Source of the DNA: Aplectana chamaeleonis
Lineage: Eukaryota; Nematoda; Chromadorea; Rhabditida; Cosmocercidae
Assembly: GCA_029168955.1 (NCBI GenBank)
Contig: JAPDOI010000419.1
Span: 248,001-312,000, forward strand
DNA: 64,000 nt
Direction of reading: 5' to 3'
Shown here: piece by piece, positions 22,196 through 34,310 of the stretch
Numbering within the stretch: the stretch's first letter is position 1
How the letters are laid out: each line of letters begins with the position of its first letter
The notes under the pieces: generated by a model
The model's database searches: none
What the model saw: only the letters and a program-made list of their open reading frames with translations
What the model was told of the DNA's origin: nothing
Made by a program: the position numbers and the translations under genes

Positions 22196-23860
22196 TTAAT
22201 TATGCCTTTTTGTGTGTTTCGGGAGATTGCGGACAACACATCGAACCTGTCGTCGGGGGACTGGTTTAGGGTTTCAAAATTTTTAGGTGAATGGCTTTGC
22301 TTTCTGTTTCCTGTACCGAAAATGTTTCGAAATTAAGAAGGGTCAATGTACATGCTGGGATGTAGGAATTTTTCGCGATGAAGAATATTCGAAAATTCGG
22401 TGCCTTTCCCTACGATAAAACGAACGCAGGGCAACTGTTATATGTAGTAGGACGTGGGTGGAGTGATATGATGGGACGGCTGGACCGCGGGATTTTGACC
22501 CACTTCCTGCTCGTTTTCGCCGTTCTGTGTTCATAGGCTTGCTTAGATAGACCCAAAACTCACGTTTCTGCAAGGAAATGAGGAGTTCTTTCTCCGTTAA
22601 TACTGCCTTTGGATCAAACGAATTGTGGAAGTATAAAATTATAATATATTGTATAATTTTGCACTACACAGTATATCCACACCCACGTCAGAATTAAACC
22701 CACCCCGGGGTTTCTACTCCTTGAACAAAAATCTGAGTACGAAAACGCAGAATATGCCTCAAAAAAGGCTCCAGTGCTCAAGATGATTGCGACCTGTAGT
22801 GGATTATCAGTCGGATCATTTCCCTTGTCGGCGGCGAGACTGGCGGTATTGCCAGACGAGCGGCGGCGGCGACCGATCTCCCCCATTTCATGTAAACGAA
22901 CCAAATTAGTTAGCTGAGTCAAATGGCGTTCTAGCGTGCTACCGATTTATCGCATATAACCAACTCGAGCTACATTCGAGCTCCATTTATCGATTTTCAA
23001 AAAACTAAGGTGTACAACTCCAGCTAAATACCATTCTATCCACCGCAACCTACACTACGTCTCAGAATATCAAGAAACGCATCCCAGATTCGTGTTCTGA
23101 ATCCAGAATAAACCCCAAGGAAATGCTTAATCCGGAACAGTTTTACTGAATGTCTTCAAAATTGGCAGATGGGCCCCTACGTAACGCCCAACTGAGGAAG
23201 CCGGTTCAGAGAAGTCTTCAGACTGAACCTTCAATCTTACAGACAAAGACTTGAAAACAGCAGTAGAAGCACATTAGTTCGAAAAAGTTTTGCTGGATTA
23301 TCTAAGACCATCTGAGGGTGTTTGGCAGGCCTCAGTCTGCACCCCAAAGGCTCTAACGAAAGAGTGATTGCCGAAACGTTACCGAATAAAGCTGAACAAT
23401 CTTCGTATACTGCTTAAGAATACCACTACAAATTTCTACAAATGTTGCGTGAAACTTGAATGGTCATAACGGCCAGGCGAACTCCGAAGCAGCTGAAAAG
23501 AAAGTACAGTCGGGACAGATCACACTGATACTTTGCGTTTCTTCTTGCTCGTTGACGCGAATTCGGTGCACATATGTTATGAAATACGCGGATCGATTTT
23601 GCGCCGACGCGTGATAAAGAACGCAAAGTATCAGTGCGATCCGTGCCGGCTGTAAATTATGAAGTCGGGAACTGGAATTCTGAGAGCGCTTTCGAGAATC
23701 TTGACATTAAAAGTACGAAGTTTCGGGAGCGTTCATAGCACTGATATTATTTTGGCTCGAGAACAGTTTGATAAGGTAGACCTTATCCTGCTAAGCCGTC
23801 GCGCACGGTCTAGGTGTAATAGCCCGAAAAGATGCTCAATTATTGATGTCCCAAGGTATG
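22196..23860. other. No gene recognised; possible Penelope 3' remnant
   Basis: 23340-23400 contains AAAGAGTGATTGCCGAAACG followed by TTACCGAATAAAGC, similar in layout to the GCCGAAACGTTAGTC text in the 3' part of the Penelope insertion at 48900. A partial MITE end (ACTGCCTTTGG) sits at 22602. Otherwise nothing is supported. Confidence 0.3.
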
Positions 23861-24007
23861 TATCGTCCATCGCTGGATGAGGGATCGCCGCGACGCTGCT
23901 TGGGGGGAAAAATGTGCGCGGGAAAACGAAGGTAGAGTGGCTATTGATCGCGCAATTTTTCCCGCCAAGCAGCGTCGCGGCGATCACTCATCCAGTGATG
24001 GACGATA
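23861..24007. mobile_element. Hairpin MITE (GGCGGGAAAAATTGCGCG), full copy 2
   Basis: TATCGTCCATCGCTGGATGA through the complement ending CATCCAGTGATGGACGATA; 147 bp, same arms and AATAGCCACTC-type loop (in opposite orientation) as 6749-6896. Confidence 0.85.
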
Positions 24008-24528
24008 AGTATTAGATGGAAGCAGAGTTTGAACCTTTAGCTCGGGTCAGGAGCGAATTTCGCCCTTAACACATTGTACGAGAAACGGAAAAATGCTGTC
24101 TATCGAGCGCGCTACCGTCTACATTGCTTCACTGAACTGCTGGTACGGATCTGGGCTTGAAACTAAAGCGCATACCCACTGAACAGTAAAAACCTGGCGA
24201 TGAACGTCGGACTGCTGTAGAGAGCACTGACGTTCTCGCCCAGACATTGTTTTTTTTGCACAGTTCCGATTCAGTAGCTCGCTCACCACAATCAGTAGGT
24301 CGTTCAACGGAGCTCGACTATTTGCCGCTATCCGCGCTCTGGTTTGAGTTCAGAGAACGCAAGTTGCTGGAACCTCTCAATACACCTGTGACCAACCGCG
24401 ACACTCGGGTGGACCTGAAGCCACTCTTTTCCAAGTCTCCTCGTTGGAGTAGAATTGTATGTCGGACAGCTCCGCGAGGGCTCGAGAGACTGTCTACTCT
24501 GAGAACATTTTCATCGGTATGACATCGT

Positions 24529-24569
24529 AATAACCCACATGTGGCGAAGCCGGCCACATGTGGGTTATT
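24529..24569. repeat. Perfect 17-bp hairpin with 7-base loop
   Basis: AATAACCCACATGTGGC, loop GAAGCCG, then GCCACATGTGGGTTATT. A third partial copy of the arm (GCTTGTGGGTTATTCCG) lies at 24646-24660, so a small element may span 24524-24670. Confidence 0.75.
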
Positions 24570-24669
24570 TCGATTTCTCATAAACAGATTACTTCGTTGT
24601 CTTATATAGGTAGATTCAATGACCATGCGGGTTTTTCGATGCCGCTTGTGGGTTATTCCGATGGTTCTC

Positions 24670-25150
24670 ACCACGGTCTCCATGCGCGGAATCACGCCAT
24701 CCCGAGCCGTGGGGACCATCCTCTCAGCTGTAAAAAAGTATCTTAGTTTCCGAGTGATCCTTCAGAGGTGACTTTTCGCCATTCAGGAGCGGCCTCGAAT
24801 TGTCTAGTGATCACTTTGGGAGATGAAGCGCTTTTTATACCCTTCGGTTTGTTTACTCTGAGCATGATACTGATACCAGAAAAGAACTCGGTTCTCAACA
24901 AGTTTTCGACTTGTTTTGAACAACTAATTTTACCTGAGTGCCATCTCTACTACTCATTTCTTATCACTCTGATGAAATTTTTATCATCTTTTCGAGTTCT
25001 ATGGAAACGCTGAGTAAGAAGAGGAGGTAGCTTGAGAGCGGAGGTAAGACGGAGGATGCAGCCTGCTGGTGCACACGCTCGGCGATGAATTCTGGGAAAT
25101 TCGATTTGAATCATACTGTACAAATCAACTCCCGCCACGATAGCAATTTA
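24670..25150. other. No gene recognised
   Basis: No splice-bounded exon or repeat noticed. The same holds for 24008-24528, where long open frames on both strands have no recognisable family. Confidence 0.35.
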
Positions 25151-25622
25151 TTAAGGGCAGTATTCACGTAAATTCTCAATTCCGAGTTTTCCACTCAAAA
25201 CATTGCGTTGGCTTTCAATGGTTATTAAAATCGGAAAAAATGGCGGAAGACGCACTAAAACGCCCCACTCCATTGAAACAATTTTCAGGAGGTGACATGA
25301 ACACGTTCTCGCTGCTTGTGACTGGTGAAAAATGGGGTCAATCGAAGAGGGAAGAACATTTCATTCAAAATATTATTAGTAATAGGCAGGATGAAAGAAC
25401 GGAGCAACAGATAGCAGAAACCTCAAAAACCGGGTACACAAACAATTCCGTCGTTCCAACAAACACATCGACTGAGAGTACGGGGTATTAGTGAGAATAC
25501 AACTTTTCCTGTCTTTCTGGCACGCTTTTCTCACATTTTAGTTTGATTTGAATCTACCTAAGCACTGAGTAAACTATCTAGCGAATAATCTTGGAATTGA
25601 AGATTATCGTGAACGCTGCTCG
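25151..25622 (+). mobile_element. Diverged AGGCAGTG MITE copy
   Basis: Left end TTAA-GGGCAGTATTCACGTAAA, right end GATTATCGTGAACGCTGC. The right edge abuts the next MITE, which may have removed or mutated the terminal CCTTTAA. Confidence 0.6.
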
Positions 25623-25623
25623 C

Positions 25624-25798
25624 AAGTAGACTCTGGTTCATTTCAAGTGAACTTCTGTTTTTGATTATCACAGCGCGGAGCGATGACTTTTTTGTCGGAA
25701 CCACCCTATCACTCGTTATATTACATCGAGGCTAACCGCTCCGCTGCTGGTGATAATCGAAATCCACTGGTCGCTAGGGGATTGCCAAAGTCTATGTA
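25624..25798. mobile_element. Small MITE (GATTATCAC/GTCGGAACC family)
   Basis: Same blocks as 14332-14511 in the opposite orientation. Inner arms GATTATCACAGCGCGGAGCG and CGCTCCGCTGCTGGTGATAATC are complementary. More diverged relatives are at 34190-34310 and 52480-52575. Confidence 0.75.
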
Positions 25799-26454
25799 TC
25801 CAATACAAGCAGCGCATTGTTGACGTCGACTGCAGCTTTGCTCGAGGTGACATAAGGCTTTATTCGACTGACGTTTGTGTGGTTTCGTTTTCTTCAGAGT
25901 TTGAAAGAGTCAAGTCCGGTTATGCAAATGCACGATCAAACTCGGTGGTGGTTAACTCTCTGCAGAAATTCGATACCCTAAGTTCCAATCTGATTGGTCA
26001 TATTAGTCCACTGACGGTCTGTCCCTCCCACCTAATCAAAAAAATCAGTCGTCAGGAACATGTGCCGCATCGCAGATACGGCGTGTTCGGGTCTGAGCAT
26101 CCTACTAGCTCTTTCCCAATTTCACAGTGTCGCTGTCGTGCTAATAAGACACGCGAACTCACAAGTTTCAGGAGAGACTACCGTTCTAGAATACACTGTA
26201 ATGGTGTGCCATACTTGCTGAATTGCTAACGTCTCGAGTAGAGTCTCAAGCAGATTTAAGTGGTTCAACGTTCCATTCGCCGGGTAGTCATATTGCGTTT
26301 CAACGACAGCTACTGAGTGCAAACACTTGCTTGCCCTTTTCCAAAAGGTGTTTTCTGGGGACGTGATAAATGCATTCCGTCACTGAGATTAGACCTTTAA
26401 CAACATTGTGTAGAACGTTCGCTCATTCATCAAGTACGCAAGACAAAGATCGAC
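25799..26454. other. Open frame without recognised family
   Basis: A plus-strand frame stays open to 26229 (about 159 codons, its beginning inside the preceding MITE). It has no recognisable motif and no clear splice sites, so I do not call it a gene. Confidence 0.3.
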
Positions 26455-26694
26455 ATGTGGGTCTACCTGTTGGTGAGTGTACAATTTCTTGGTGATTTAC
26501 TCATAAAACTTTAAATGAATCTTCGTTTTTCAGGCACTCACACTTGTTGTCGAAGGCAAGCTTGATTGGTATGGTGAGTAAAACGACCTTGCAAATTTGT
26601 TTAATTTAATTGTATGACAGAAATCACATCTCGAAGCGCAATAAGCCACAAAGAACAGTGGCAACGTCCGTGGTCAGTCTTGAGTATTCGCTGA
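26455..26694 (+). CDS. Candidate secreted-protein gene 5' end: signal peptide on two micro-exons
   Basis: ATG TGG GTC TAC CTG TTG (26455-26472) is followed by GTGAGT, a 61-nt intron ending TTTTTCAG, then a 40-nt exon (26534-26573) encoding ALTLVVEGKLDWY plus one base, followed by GTGAGTA. The joined start MWVYLL-ALTLVVEG is a clear signal peptide, and the strong donor-acceptor pair, short intron and phase-0 junction are what a nematode gene shows. A possible third exon at 26621-26694 after TGTATGACAG would add 24 residues and stop at TGA, giving a 43-residue product, but that acceptor is weak. More likely the real next exon lies beyond the LINE inserted from 26812. It could be the start of the CAP gene whose exons begin at 40732 on the same strand; that link is speculative. 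Confidence 0.45.
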
Positions 26695-26808
26695 GTTACC
26701 ACAAACGAGTCTCCTGACTCCAGATTACGCGATATAGAAACAGAGAAGGAGAAGTCAAGGCTACCGAAATCGCTAGAAAGCTCACAACAAGAAATAAAAC
26801 ATCAGATC

Positions 26809-26934
<126 letters not shown>

Positions 26935-29870
26935 TATTGACGTGGAAGCAATTCCACACGTGTAAGTAGAAAAATAAGGAGAAGAAACAAACCAGAAAAC
27001 GACAATAATCACGATAGAATTTGGACAATAACTTTGGTCCTGTGAAGGTCATGAGTCGTGAAGCAAAGGCTTAAAATCTGTGGGAAGACATTAACAACAC
27101 TTCAGCGTTCTGGCTCAGTAAATGGTTGAAATTCCAAAGATTCCTGTAGGTCCTGTAGGTGAGAAAGTTTGACCTCGCCTGAGACTTCGCCACTGGAAGA
27201 TACTGTCTTAACTGTCCTCTTCTATTTCTTGATAAAGGGTTGCCGGAAAACTCAAGGGGATTTATAGAGAGTTTTCTAGTAAGAATTTTAAACATCATAA
27301 GGAGGTCAGCTCTTTATCTTCTGATTAAAAGAGACGGTAGTCCCAGCTGATTCGATCTGACAGAACCGTTAGGTAGTTGAGAATAGCTAATATTGTAACA
27401 CCTCATCATCAATTTCCGTGTAAAGTTGTTCTGTATGCGCTCTAAAAGATCAATGTCTTTCTTTTTGAAGGGGTTGAAAACGGAAATACCACCTTCAACA
27501 ATCGGTCTAACATATGTTTTATATGCTCTTAATAACACCTGGGGATCCTTAGATTTTAAAATTTTGAAAAGATTATATGTACGGTAGTTGGCTCTATTAA
27601 CCAAAGATATGTAATGCGGATCGAAGTTTAGTTTACTGGCCATGAGAAAGCCTAAGTCCCGAACATTTGATACAGTGGTTAGTGGGGTTCCCTTCAGTGC
27701 GTATGTTGGGTTAGGCATTTGATTTTGCGGTCCGATCACAAAGCAACTTGACTTCTCAGCAGCGAGGGGAAGTTCCCATATTTCTGACCATAAGTCGATT
27801 TGATCGACGGCGCTTTGTACAGCTGAGGAGTCTTCAGAACTTACGATTTCCTTAAAGATCTTAATGTCGTCTGCATACATCTGGCAGCTAACGCCGAATC
27901 TCGAAAATTGTTCAGGTATCTCAAAGGTGTACAAGATAAATAAAATGGGGGATAGTACACCTCCCTGAGGCACGCCACTGTATGTTGGGAGAACATCTGA
28001 GTAGAAATTTTTAACCCTTACCTGATACGTTCTATCAGAGAGAAAGTTACAAATTCATTCTATGATCGTAGGATGTATCCCAACGAGTTTCAGCTTCAAA
28101 AGAAGCTTGCTAATCGGAACTTTATCAAACGCCTTTGAGAAATCGAAATATACCACATCAGTTCGTTTTTTGCTCTCCAGGGATTTAGTCCAGCTGTTAA
28201 GAGAGGTTGACATAGCCGTTTCAACTGATCTACCTTTGAGAAATCCAAACTTACATGGTGATATTATATTATTTTCCTCAATGTGTCTAAGAATGTGTTT
28301 TTTGACGATCTTCTCAAAAGTTCTCGCGAAAACAGAAGTGATGGAGATTGGTCTATAGTTCTTAGGGTCACTGAATGGCGGTTTTTTTGGAATAGGGGTT
28401 CCAAATGCATGTTTCCATCGTAAGGGTACGTCAGCTTCTACGTAACTCATATTAAAAAATATGTTCAAGGGGATATGCAATGCACTCTATCACATTTTTG
28501 ATGAATTGTATGTTAATTAAGTCTGGGGACGTAGAGAAAGACTTCGGCCACTTAGACAAAATTTCGAAAATTTCTTCCTTGTGAAACCATAGCGAATCAT
28601 GCATTCCGGGGAATGCATGTAGACATTGAAGCCTCATTGAAATTATAGCGCACGTTTGCTGAGAGTTATTGAAGACTTTTTGAAATTCCTTGGCTAGTAA
28701 ATCTGCTTTATCCCTTGGCATACATACAGAATTTCCGTTCAAGTCACATAAATTTGGTATTAGATCGTTACTACCAGAGCGGAAATTTATATATTTGTAG
28801 AAAGAAGTTTTGTCACTTGCATCTAGAACCTTTTTCTCACAGTGCAAATTGAACTTTGGCATGGCTTTTTCAATCTTACTATTCTGAAGCTCATAATTTC
28901 TCCAATCATCGGCTTCCCCGGTTCTACAAGCTACATTCCATAAGTGGGAACGGCGGTCGTTCATCCTTTCTAGATACGCGGGTAGATGAGGTTCACTTGA
29001 CCTAACCTTTTTCAGTGGGACGAATAATGCGATAGTGTGTTGTAGAATGGCTATGAGTGTTTCGTACTTACCATCGACACTGTCTGAGTCATTCAAAGTT
29101 CCCACCCAATCAATATTGAACAAATATCGTTTTATACTGTCATAATTTGCAGCTCGAAAGTCTTTTTTTTTCCCAAAACTCGCTGGGCTTCGAGGTGGAT
29201 TTAATGCTGAAAGTAATTTTAGCATGATCACTGTTACCTATAGGAGCTCCAACGAACACCTTATGAACTAGACAACCACATTACAGAGCACAATGTCAAG
29301 CAGCGAACTCCCTCTGGTCGGTTGAGTTGTCAGGTGCGTGAATTCGTGGGATTCAAACATGTTTAGGAAAGACTGCAGAATGTTAGATAAATTTTGGGCC
29401 GTAATATCGGGGAGATTGTAGTCTCCGAGAACGATACAAGGCAAACTGCAGGAAGAAAAATCGCTTATTGCCTTTACAAGCTGGAGAGAGCTACTGATAT
29501 TGCAGTTGGGGACTCGATAAACAGCGATACAGCGAAAGGAGTCGAGACTATGAGTTATATCACAAACCAATATTTCGTAGGAATCCGGAATAGACTCCTT
29601 GAAGATTAGTCCATAAGAAAAAGATTTTTTGATCAACATGATCATATCCCACCTCCCTTTTTAAAGGCTCTGTCACATCTGATACCGGAATACTGACTGC
29701 AAGCAATTCCTAGGAGCGGATTTAAATCGTTTTTAGAATTTTACCAAGTTACGATTAGAAAAAACAGATCGAAGTTATTCGGGCAAAGACTCAAGGTTAG
29801 AGCGTCACTAATTTTCACCATAGATCTGATATTCGCTAGGGCACAAGATATCGATTCACATGGATTCCTT
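26935..29870 (-). pseudogene. CR1-like LINE ORF2: endonuclease plus reverse transcriptase, broken
   Basis: Minus-strand segments in order encode an EEP endonuclease (ANIRSM near 29830; VLGDYNLPDI and SSLLDIVLCN at 29420-29290; GNSDHAKITFS at 29240), a linker, then the reverse transcriptase: DPKNYRPISITS, SPCKFGFLKGRSVETAM, motif A VVYFDFSKAFDKVP (about 28140), GVPQGGVLSPILF, and YADD (QMYADDIKIFKE, about 27880). The C-terminal tail follows at 27298-27071. It would nick target DNA and reverse-transcribe its own RNA in the nucleus. The copy is dead: frameshifts near 29630 and 29265, a TGA in place of a Trp-like position near 28053, and another shift before 27300. The 3' UTR leads into a TAA-repeat tail. 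Confidence 0.9.
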
Positions 29871-29877
29871 TGATAGT

Positions 29878-31178
29878 TTACAGGTTTCCCGGAGGAACAC
29901 GGCAAACAGGTGGAATTATGTTATTGTTGGCATCCTGAGGGAAGGTAGGCGGTTGGGACAAGCTGGTGTTTTGAGATAATTGAGTATTACCTTCAACCGT
30001 CTGCCTGCGATTTGCGAGAAGATCGCGACGCATGCGCTGCCTCTCCTCCCAAGTATATGAGCGGCGTAAGAAAACGTTTCTTTGGATAGGAAAGAAGCGC
30101 AATTGAGGCGCTCTGCTCACTGCCTCCCTCTGGAATCGACTGCTCGGTAACACAACCTTTATGAGCCTTGGCCGATTGGGGCGCATTTCACCCATGCGAT
30201 ATACGTTACTAGGCCTACATTCAACTCCAAGGAAAACCTGAGTTACACAAATACTGTCATAATGCACACGTTCAGACGCGTGAGGCGACTGTGATTCGGG
30301 AATATTCGATAAAACAATAGAGCGCTTAAAGGCAGTGTGCACGATAATCTTCAATTTTGAGATTATTCGCTATATTGATTAGGTGCCCCCCCCCCCCCGG
30401 TAGAACCAAAATGACGCAGAAATTGAGAAAAATGCGCCAGAAGTACCTGAAATCCTTAAGTATCACCCCGCCTCTTAAGTATCACAGGAAGTGTTTGTTG
30501 TGATACTGAAATCTTTTGTGGACCCGTCCTTTGCAATTCTCTACTCTCTATTGCTCTGTTCTTTCCTTAGGGCCCTAACTAATCCTGCTTTGCGTGCAAT
30601 ATTCTTCTATTTTCGACGGACCCAATTTTCCACCGGTGACAACCACCATGAACATGTTCATCCAACCGGACAACTAGTCCATGTTGTAGAATAATGTCAC
30701 TGAAATACGACGTTTTAATGCGTTTCTCGCCGTTTCTTCGTAATTTTGGTAACACTTGGAGGCCAACGCATTGTTTTATGTAAAAAACTCAGGGACGAGA
30801 ATCATCGTGAACACTGCCTTTAAGTTCAGAATCATCAGATGTCAACATTCTGTTTTCATTGGGGACATTCGAAATTGGGGAACCAGAATTAACAACATTA
30901 TTGACATTATTCTCATATTTGCTAATCTTCTCCTTCAAACACTCATTTTCAAGCTTCAACCTACGGATCTCGTCCGTGAGCTCTCCATTTCTTTCATTCG
31001 TTTTCTTCCCTTCCTCACGAGTTTCCATCAGCAGCTCGATAATAAACTTCATGTACTGTGGAATTTTTCCATTTGCCATCTTCTCATTCAGTCGTTCCGT
31101 AGCACTGCCCTCGCTGGCAGGAGCAGCCCGCGTCTTCCTTGTGGCTGGAATGGGTGTCGAGCGAGCAGAGGAAGGCAT
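29878..31178 (-). pseudogene. CR1-like LINE ORF1 (coiled coil plus RNA-binding-like domain), split by a MITE
   Basis: The N-terminal part (31178-30824) starts MPSSARSTPIPATRK and has a heptad-rich coiled coil (EIRRLKLENECLKEKISKY). The C-terminal part (30325-29878) has the signature of LINE ORF1 proteins: IVLSNIPESQ, VYRMGEMRPNRPRLIKVV, LRFFPIQRNVFLRRSYT and WEERQRMRRDLL. Together they match the ORF1 chaperone type that trimerises through the coiled coil and binds LINE RNA. The two parts are separated by a 490-bp TTAA-flanked MITE at 30326-30823; removing it leaves both coding parts facing each other at a single TTAA. Apart from that insertion the frame looks well preserved. The ORF ends just before ORF2 begins. 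Confidence 0.85.
30326..30823. mobile_element. TTAA-flanked AGGCAGTG MITE nested in LINE ORF1
   Basis: TTAA at 30326-30329, then AGGCAGTGTGCACGATAATC; right end GAATCATCGTGAACACTGCCT followed by TTAA at 30820-30823. Coding sequence resumes on each side, so the target duplication is visible directly. Interior contains a C homopolymer (30385-30399) and is unlike the 4394-type interior. Confidence 0.9.
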
Positions 31179-31470
31179 GGTGAATCGATGATGGAAAAGA
31201 CAAATAGAATACCTGGGCAGGCGGCAAGTTCTTGAAAAAATAGTCGCTCCCTGCCACCGTAGGACTCGCTTGGTTGTGTTGACTGTGCTTCGTGGAAATC
31301 AGAAGAGCGTTAGAGAGAACGACCGCACAGAAGAGCTCACGAATGAGAACTATGAATGAGATCTTCAATGTAGTATTAGGATATTGCTTCAAAATCAAAG
31401 CGTGTTCTCAATTTTTCGACAAAAGAGAAACAATTGGGGGTGGGTGGTGTTCTGGGAATGCCCAAGATAC

Positions 31471-31964
31471 TTAAAGACAGTGTCCACGATAAAAATCATG
31501 TCTGATTTTTTGGTAGAGATTGGCAGCTGCGGGGCCTAGCGGAACCCTAACGTTGAAAAAACTGAGAAAACTGAGCTAGGAATGGTCCCTTACGGCCCCA
31601 AAGTTGGACACCCATCAGCTCGTCACCCCCAGATGCACTTTCCACGCCCACCGACGTGAACAAATGAATGCTCGAGATTGTGAGATGAGCGACGATTTCC
31701 GACCAATAGCCCCGTTCTTCCCTTCATTCTCAACATCTCTCTTTACTCAGGTCAGCTCGCATACATCGGCTGCAAAAGACGGAAGTTACAAGCCTCGGAC
31801 AACTCGTCCACCATGTTTCCTTAGCTCAATATTTGAGGGACTATAACTCCGTTCCCTGAAGGTCTTGTGCGATTTCAGAAATATCATTGGAATCAGCATG
31901 GGGCCGTTTTCAAGATAGGCGGAAAAAACAGAAAAACGATTTTTATCGTGAACTCTGCCTTTAA
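31471..31964 (+). mobile_element. TTAA-flanked AGGCAGTG MITE, left of foldback
   Basis: TTAA-AGACAGTGTCCACGATAAAA at 31471; TTTATCGTGAACTCTGCCT-TTAA ending 31964. Interior as in 33324 and 41513, same orientation. Confidence 0.85.
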
Positions 31965-33317
31965 ACAGTGCGTTTCATTGTTTATGAACACTTCAGTTTG
32001 TGAAGATATCGCTTTTCAGCTCAACTCTTAGCGATTTTCTTGGCCACTAACGTATTCAGGGTGTTGGAAAACCTAAAATCCATGTTATGGAGACTTCATC
32101 TTCCCAAGAACAATTCTTATAACACTTTTTATGACTTTGGACCGATTAATTCTTTCTGACCATGCCGAATAAACACTGTATAAAACACTTTCCCTAATTT
32201 GTCAAACCATGTATGGGCCAGAATTGACGAATACTTCTCTTCTCAATATGGCTTGTGGTCCTCACCTGTCCAGGGCCAAAAAAGCTCACATCCGGAAGCC
32301 CACAATCCCCGACAAAGCAACCGAAACGCCAGAAATTTTTGATTACCTTGGCTTGCTCCTGGCTGCATGAGAATTAGTGTTAGTGTCCACCAGCTCAGTG
32401 CAGACCTGAGTCTGTTTGTGTCGTAACCAAAAGTCCGTAAACGACAGAACTAAAAGAGAAGTGGTGCGGAAGTGCCTTTGCCTAATCTGCACTCTCAAAT
32501 TCACCCATCTCCAACTATTAGACTGTGGTCTTCAGGCAATCGTCTTCAAATCGAATAGAATAACCTGAACCCAAATAAAACTTTTTCAATGTTTGCATGG
32601 TGTTCCCCTCTTCATCCGGATCTGAACCTCACCTCACACAAAAATGTTTCTTTGCGCAGATCTGAGGAGGGTGGCTTTATGAGCGCAGGTTTGGTGAAGT
32701 GACTTCCGTACGACTTCTCTCGCAATGTCACATTTTATCGCTCTACAGACAAAACTATGATACAAACACAATCAGGTATGCCCGGGTCTGGTCGACACTG
32801 ACCGTTGTGCTCGATGAATGCCTCCAAATCTGCCATTTATCTTTTTCGGAAAACTTCCCTGCGCGTCATCAGATAAAACTCTAGCCGCACACGTTAGTAT
32901 TAATCGTGTAACCAGAAACAAGCCAAGATATCCTACTATTTCTGGCATGGATGCGACGGTTGCTTTATCTGGCGCATGGGGATCCGGTTCTGAGCTTTTT
33001 TAGCCCTGGAGAGGTGAGAATCTTAAGCTACATTGAGAAAAGAAGTATTCGTCAATTTCGGCCTAAACATCTAGTTTGACAAATAAGGGGAAGTGTTTTA
33101 GTATTTGTTTATTCAAAATGTTCATAAACAATAAAACGGTAAAAAATCACAAAAAGTGTTATAGGAAAAAATTTTAGGAAGATGAAATCCCAAAAACATG
33201 GATGTGTAGGTTTTTCAACACCCCGAATACGTTAGTGACAGTGAAAATTGCAAGGCGTTACGCTGAAAAGCGACATCGTTGAAAACTATGGTGCTCATAA
33301 ACAATGAAACGCACTGT
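31965..33317. mobile_element. Foldback element about 1.35 kb between two MITEs
   Basis: Left end ACAGTGCGTTTCATTGTTTA and right end TAAACAATGAAACGCACTGT are exact complements. The arms continue for about 400 bp with mismatches (GGGTGTTGGAAAACC against GGTTTTTCAACACCC, GTCCAGGGC against GCCCTGGAGAG, CTTGGCTTG against CAAGCCAAG). The central 32400-32890 has no recognised gene. Confidence 0.85.
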
Positions 33318-33323
33318 GTTCCC

Positions 33324-33811
33324 TCAAAGGCAGTGTTCACGATAGAAAATGTGTTTCAGTTTCCACTAGGAATGGGTAGTGGAGGAGCACAATGTAACGT
33401 TGACGTCGAAAGAACGCATGAAAACGAGCCAGGAAAAGCTCCAAAAGAGCCTGAAGTTGACATTTCGAGCGCAAGGCAAACCTCAAAAGCGCATCACACG
33501 CCCACTGACGTAAACAAATGAATGCTCAAGATCGTGAGATGAGCGATGATTTTCAATAATTCGACCCGTTCTTTCCTTCATTCCCAGCTTCTCTTTTTAC
33601 TCAGGTCAGCTCGCATACATCGGCTGCAAAAGACGGAAGTTACAAGCCTAGGACAACTCAATGTTTCCTTAGCTCAATTTTTGAGGGACCATAACTCCGT
33701 TCCCAGAAGGTCTAGTACGATTTCAGAGACATCATTGGAATCAGCATGCGGCCGTTTTCAAGATAGGCGGGAAAACAGAAAAACAATTTTCATCGTGCAC
33801 ACTGCCTTCTA
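33324..33811 (+). mobile_element. AGGCAGTG MITE, right of foldback
   Basis: TCAA-AGGCAGTGTTCACGATAGAA at the left, CATCGTGCACACTGCCT-TCTA at the right; interior as the 31471 copy, same orientation. The flanking TTAA is mutated on both sides. Confidence 0.8.
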
Positions 33812-34189
33812 AAAAAGGCTATATACAAATATCTTTCTTGTCAAAAACAGAAACTTTTAAATACCCGACATTCTGATTATACGTATCAGCTTTTTTGGAG
33901 ATCAATTTAGTTCGCTCTTTCTGACGCTTGACCGGAGCAAAGGCAGAGACAGTGAGAAAGTGGGGGGGGGGGATGGCGACGCAGCATAAGCGCGCAAACG
34001 CACGCAATCGACAGCGGTGAAATACACTTCGTAATAGATCATAGTTGGGCTTTGGTCTTATCAAATAAGCGGCATTCGATGATAGTAAGATTTCGAGCCT
34101 GTTGAACTTTCCGAATAGAGTCAACTACTTGAGCTGACTCTAGAACTATCACAAGACAGTAAGCTCTGGGGCATTTATAGTGAGCTCTT

Positions 34190-34310
34190 GATCTCGATTA
34201 TCACGAAAGGAAGCGGTCGTTTTTTTTGTCGGAACATCCTTTTTCACCAGTTGAAATTCATCGAAGCCTACCGCTTCGCTGCTTGTGGTAATTTAAGTCG
34301 AAAGCTCACC
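34190..34310. repeat. Diverged small MITE (GATTATCAC/GTCGGAAC family)
   Basis: CTCGATTATCACGAAAGGAA, TTTTTTTTGTCGGAACATCC and CTACCGCTTCGCTGCTTGTG align with 25663-25758. Confidence 0.6.

Noticed and set aside
25750..26229. 159-codon plus-strand open frame
   Set aside because: Begins inside a MITE, has no motif, signal peptide or splice evidence.
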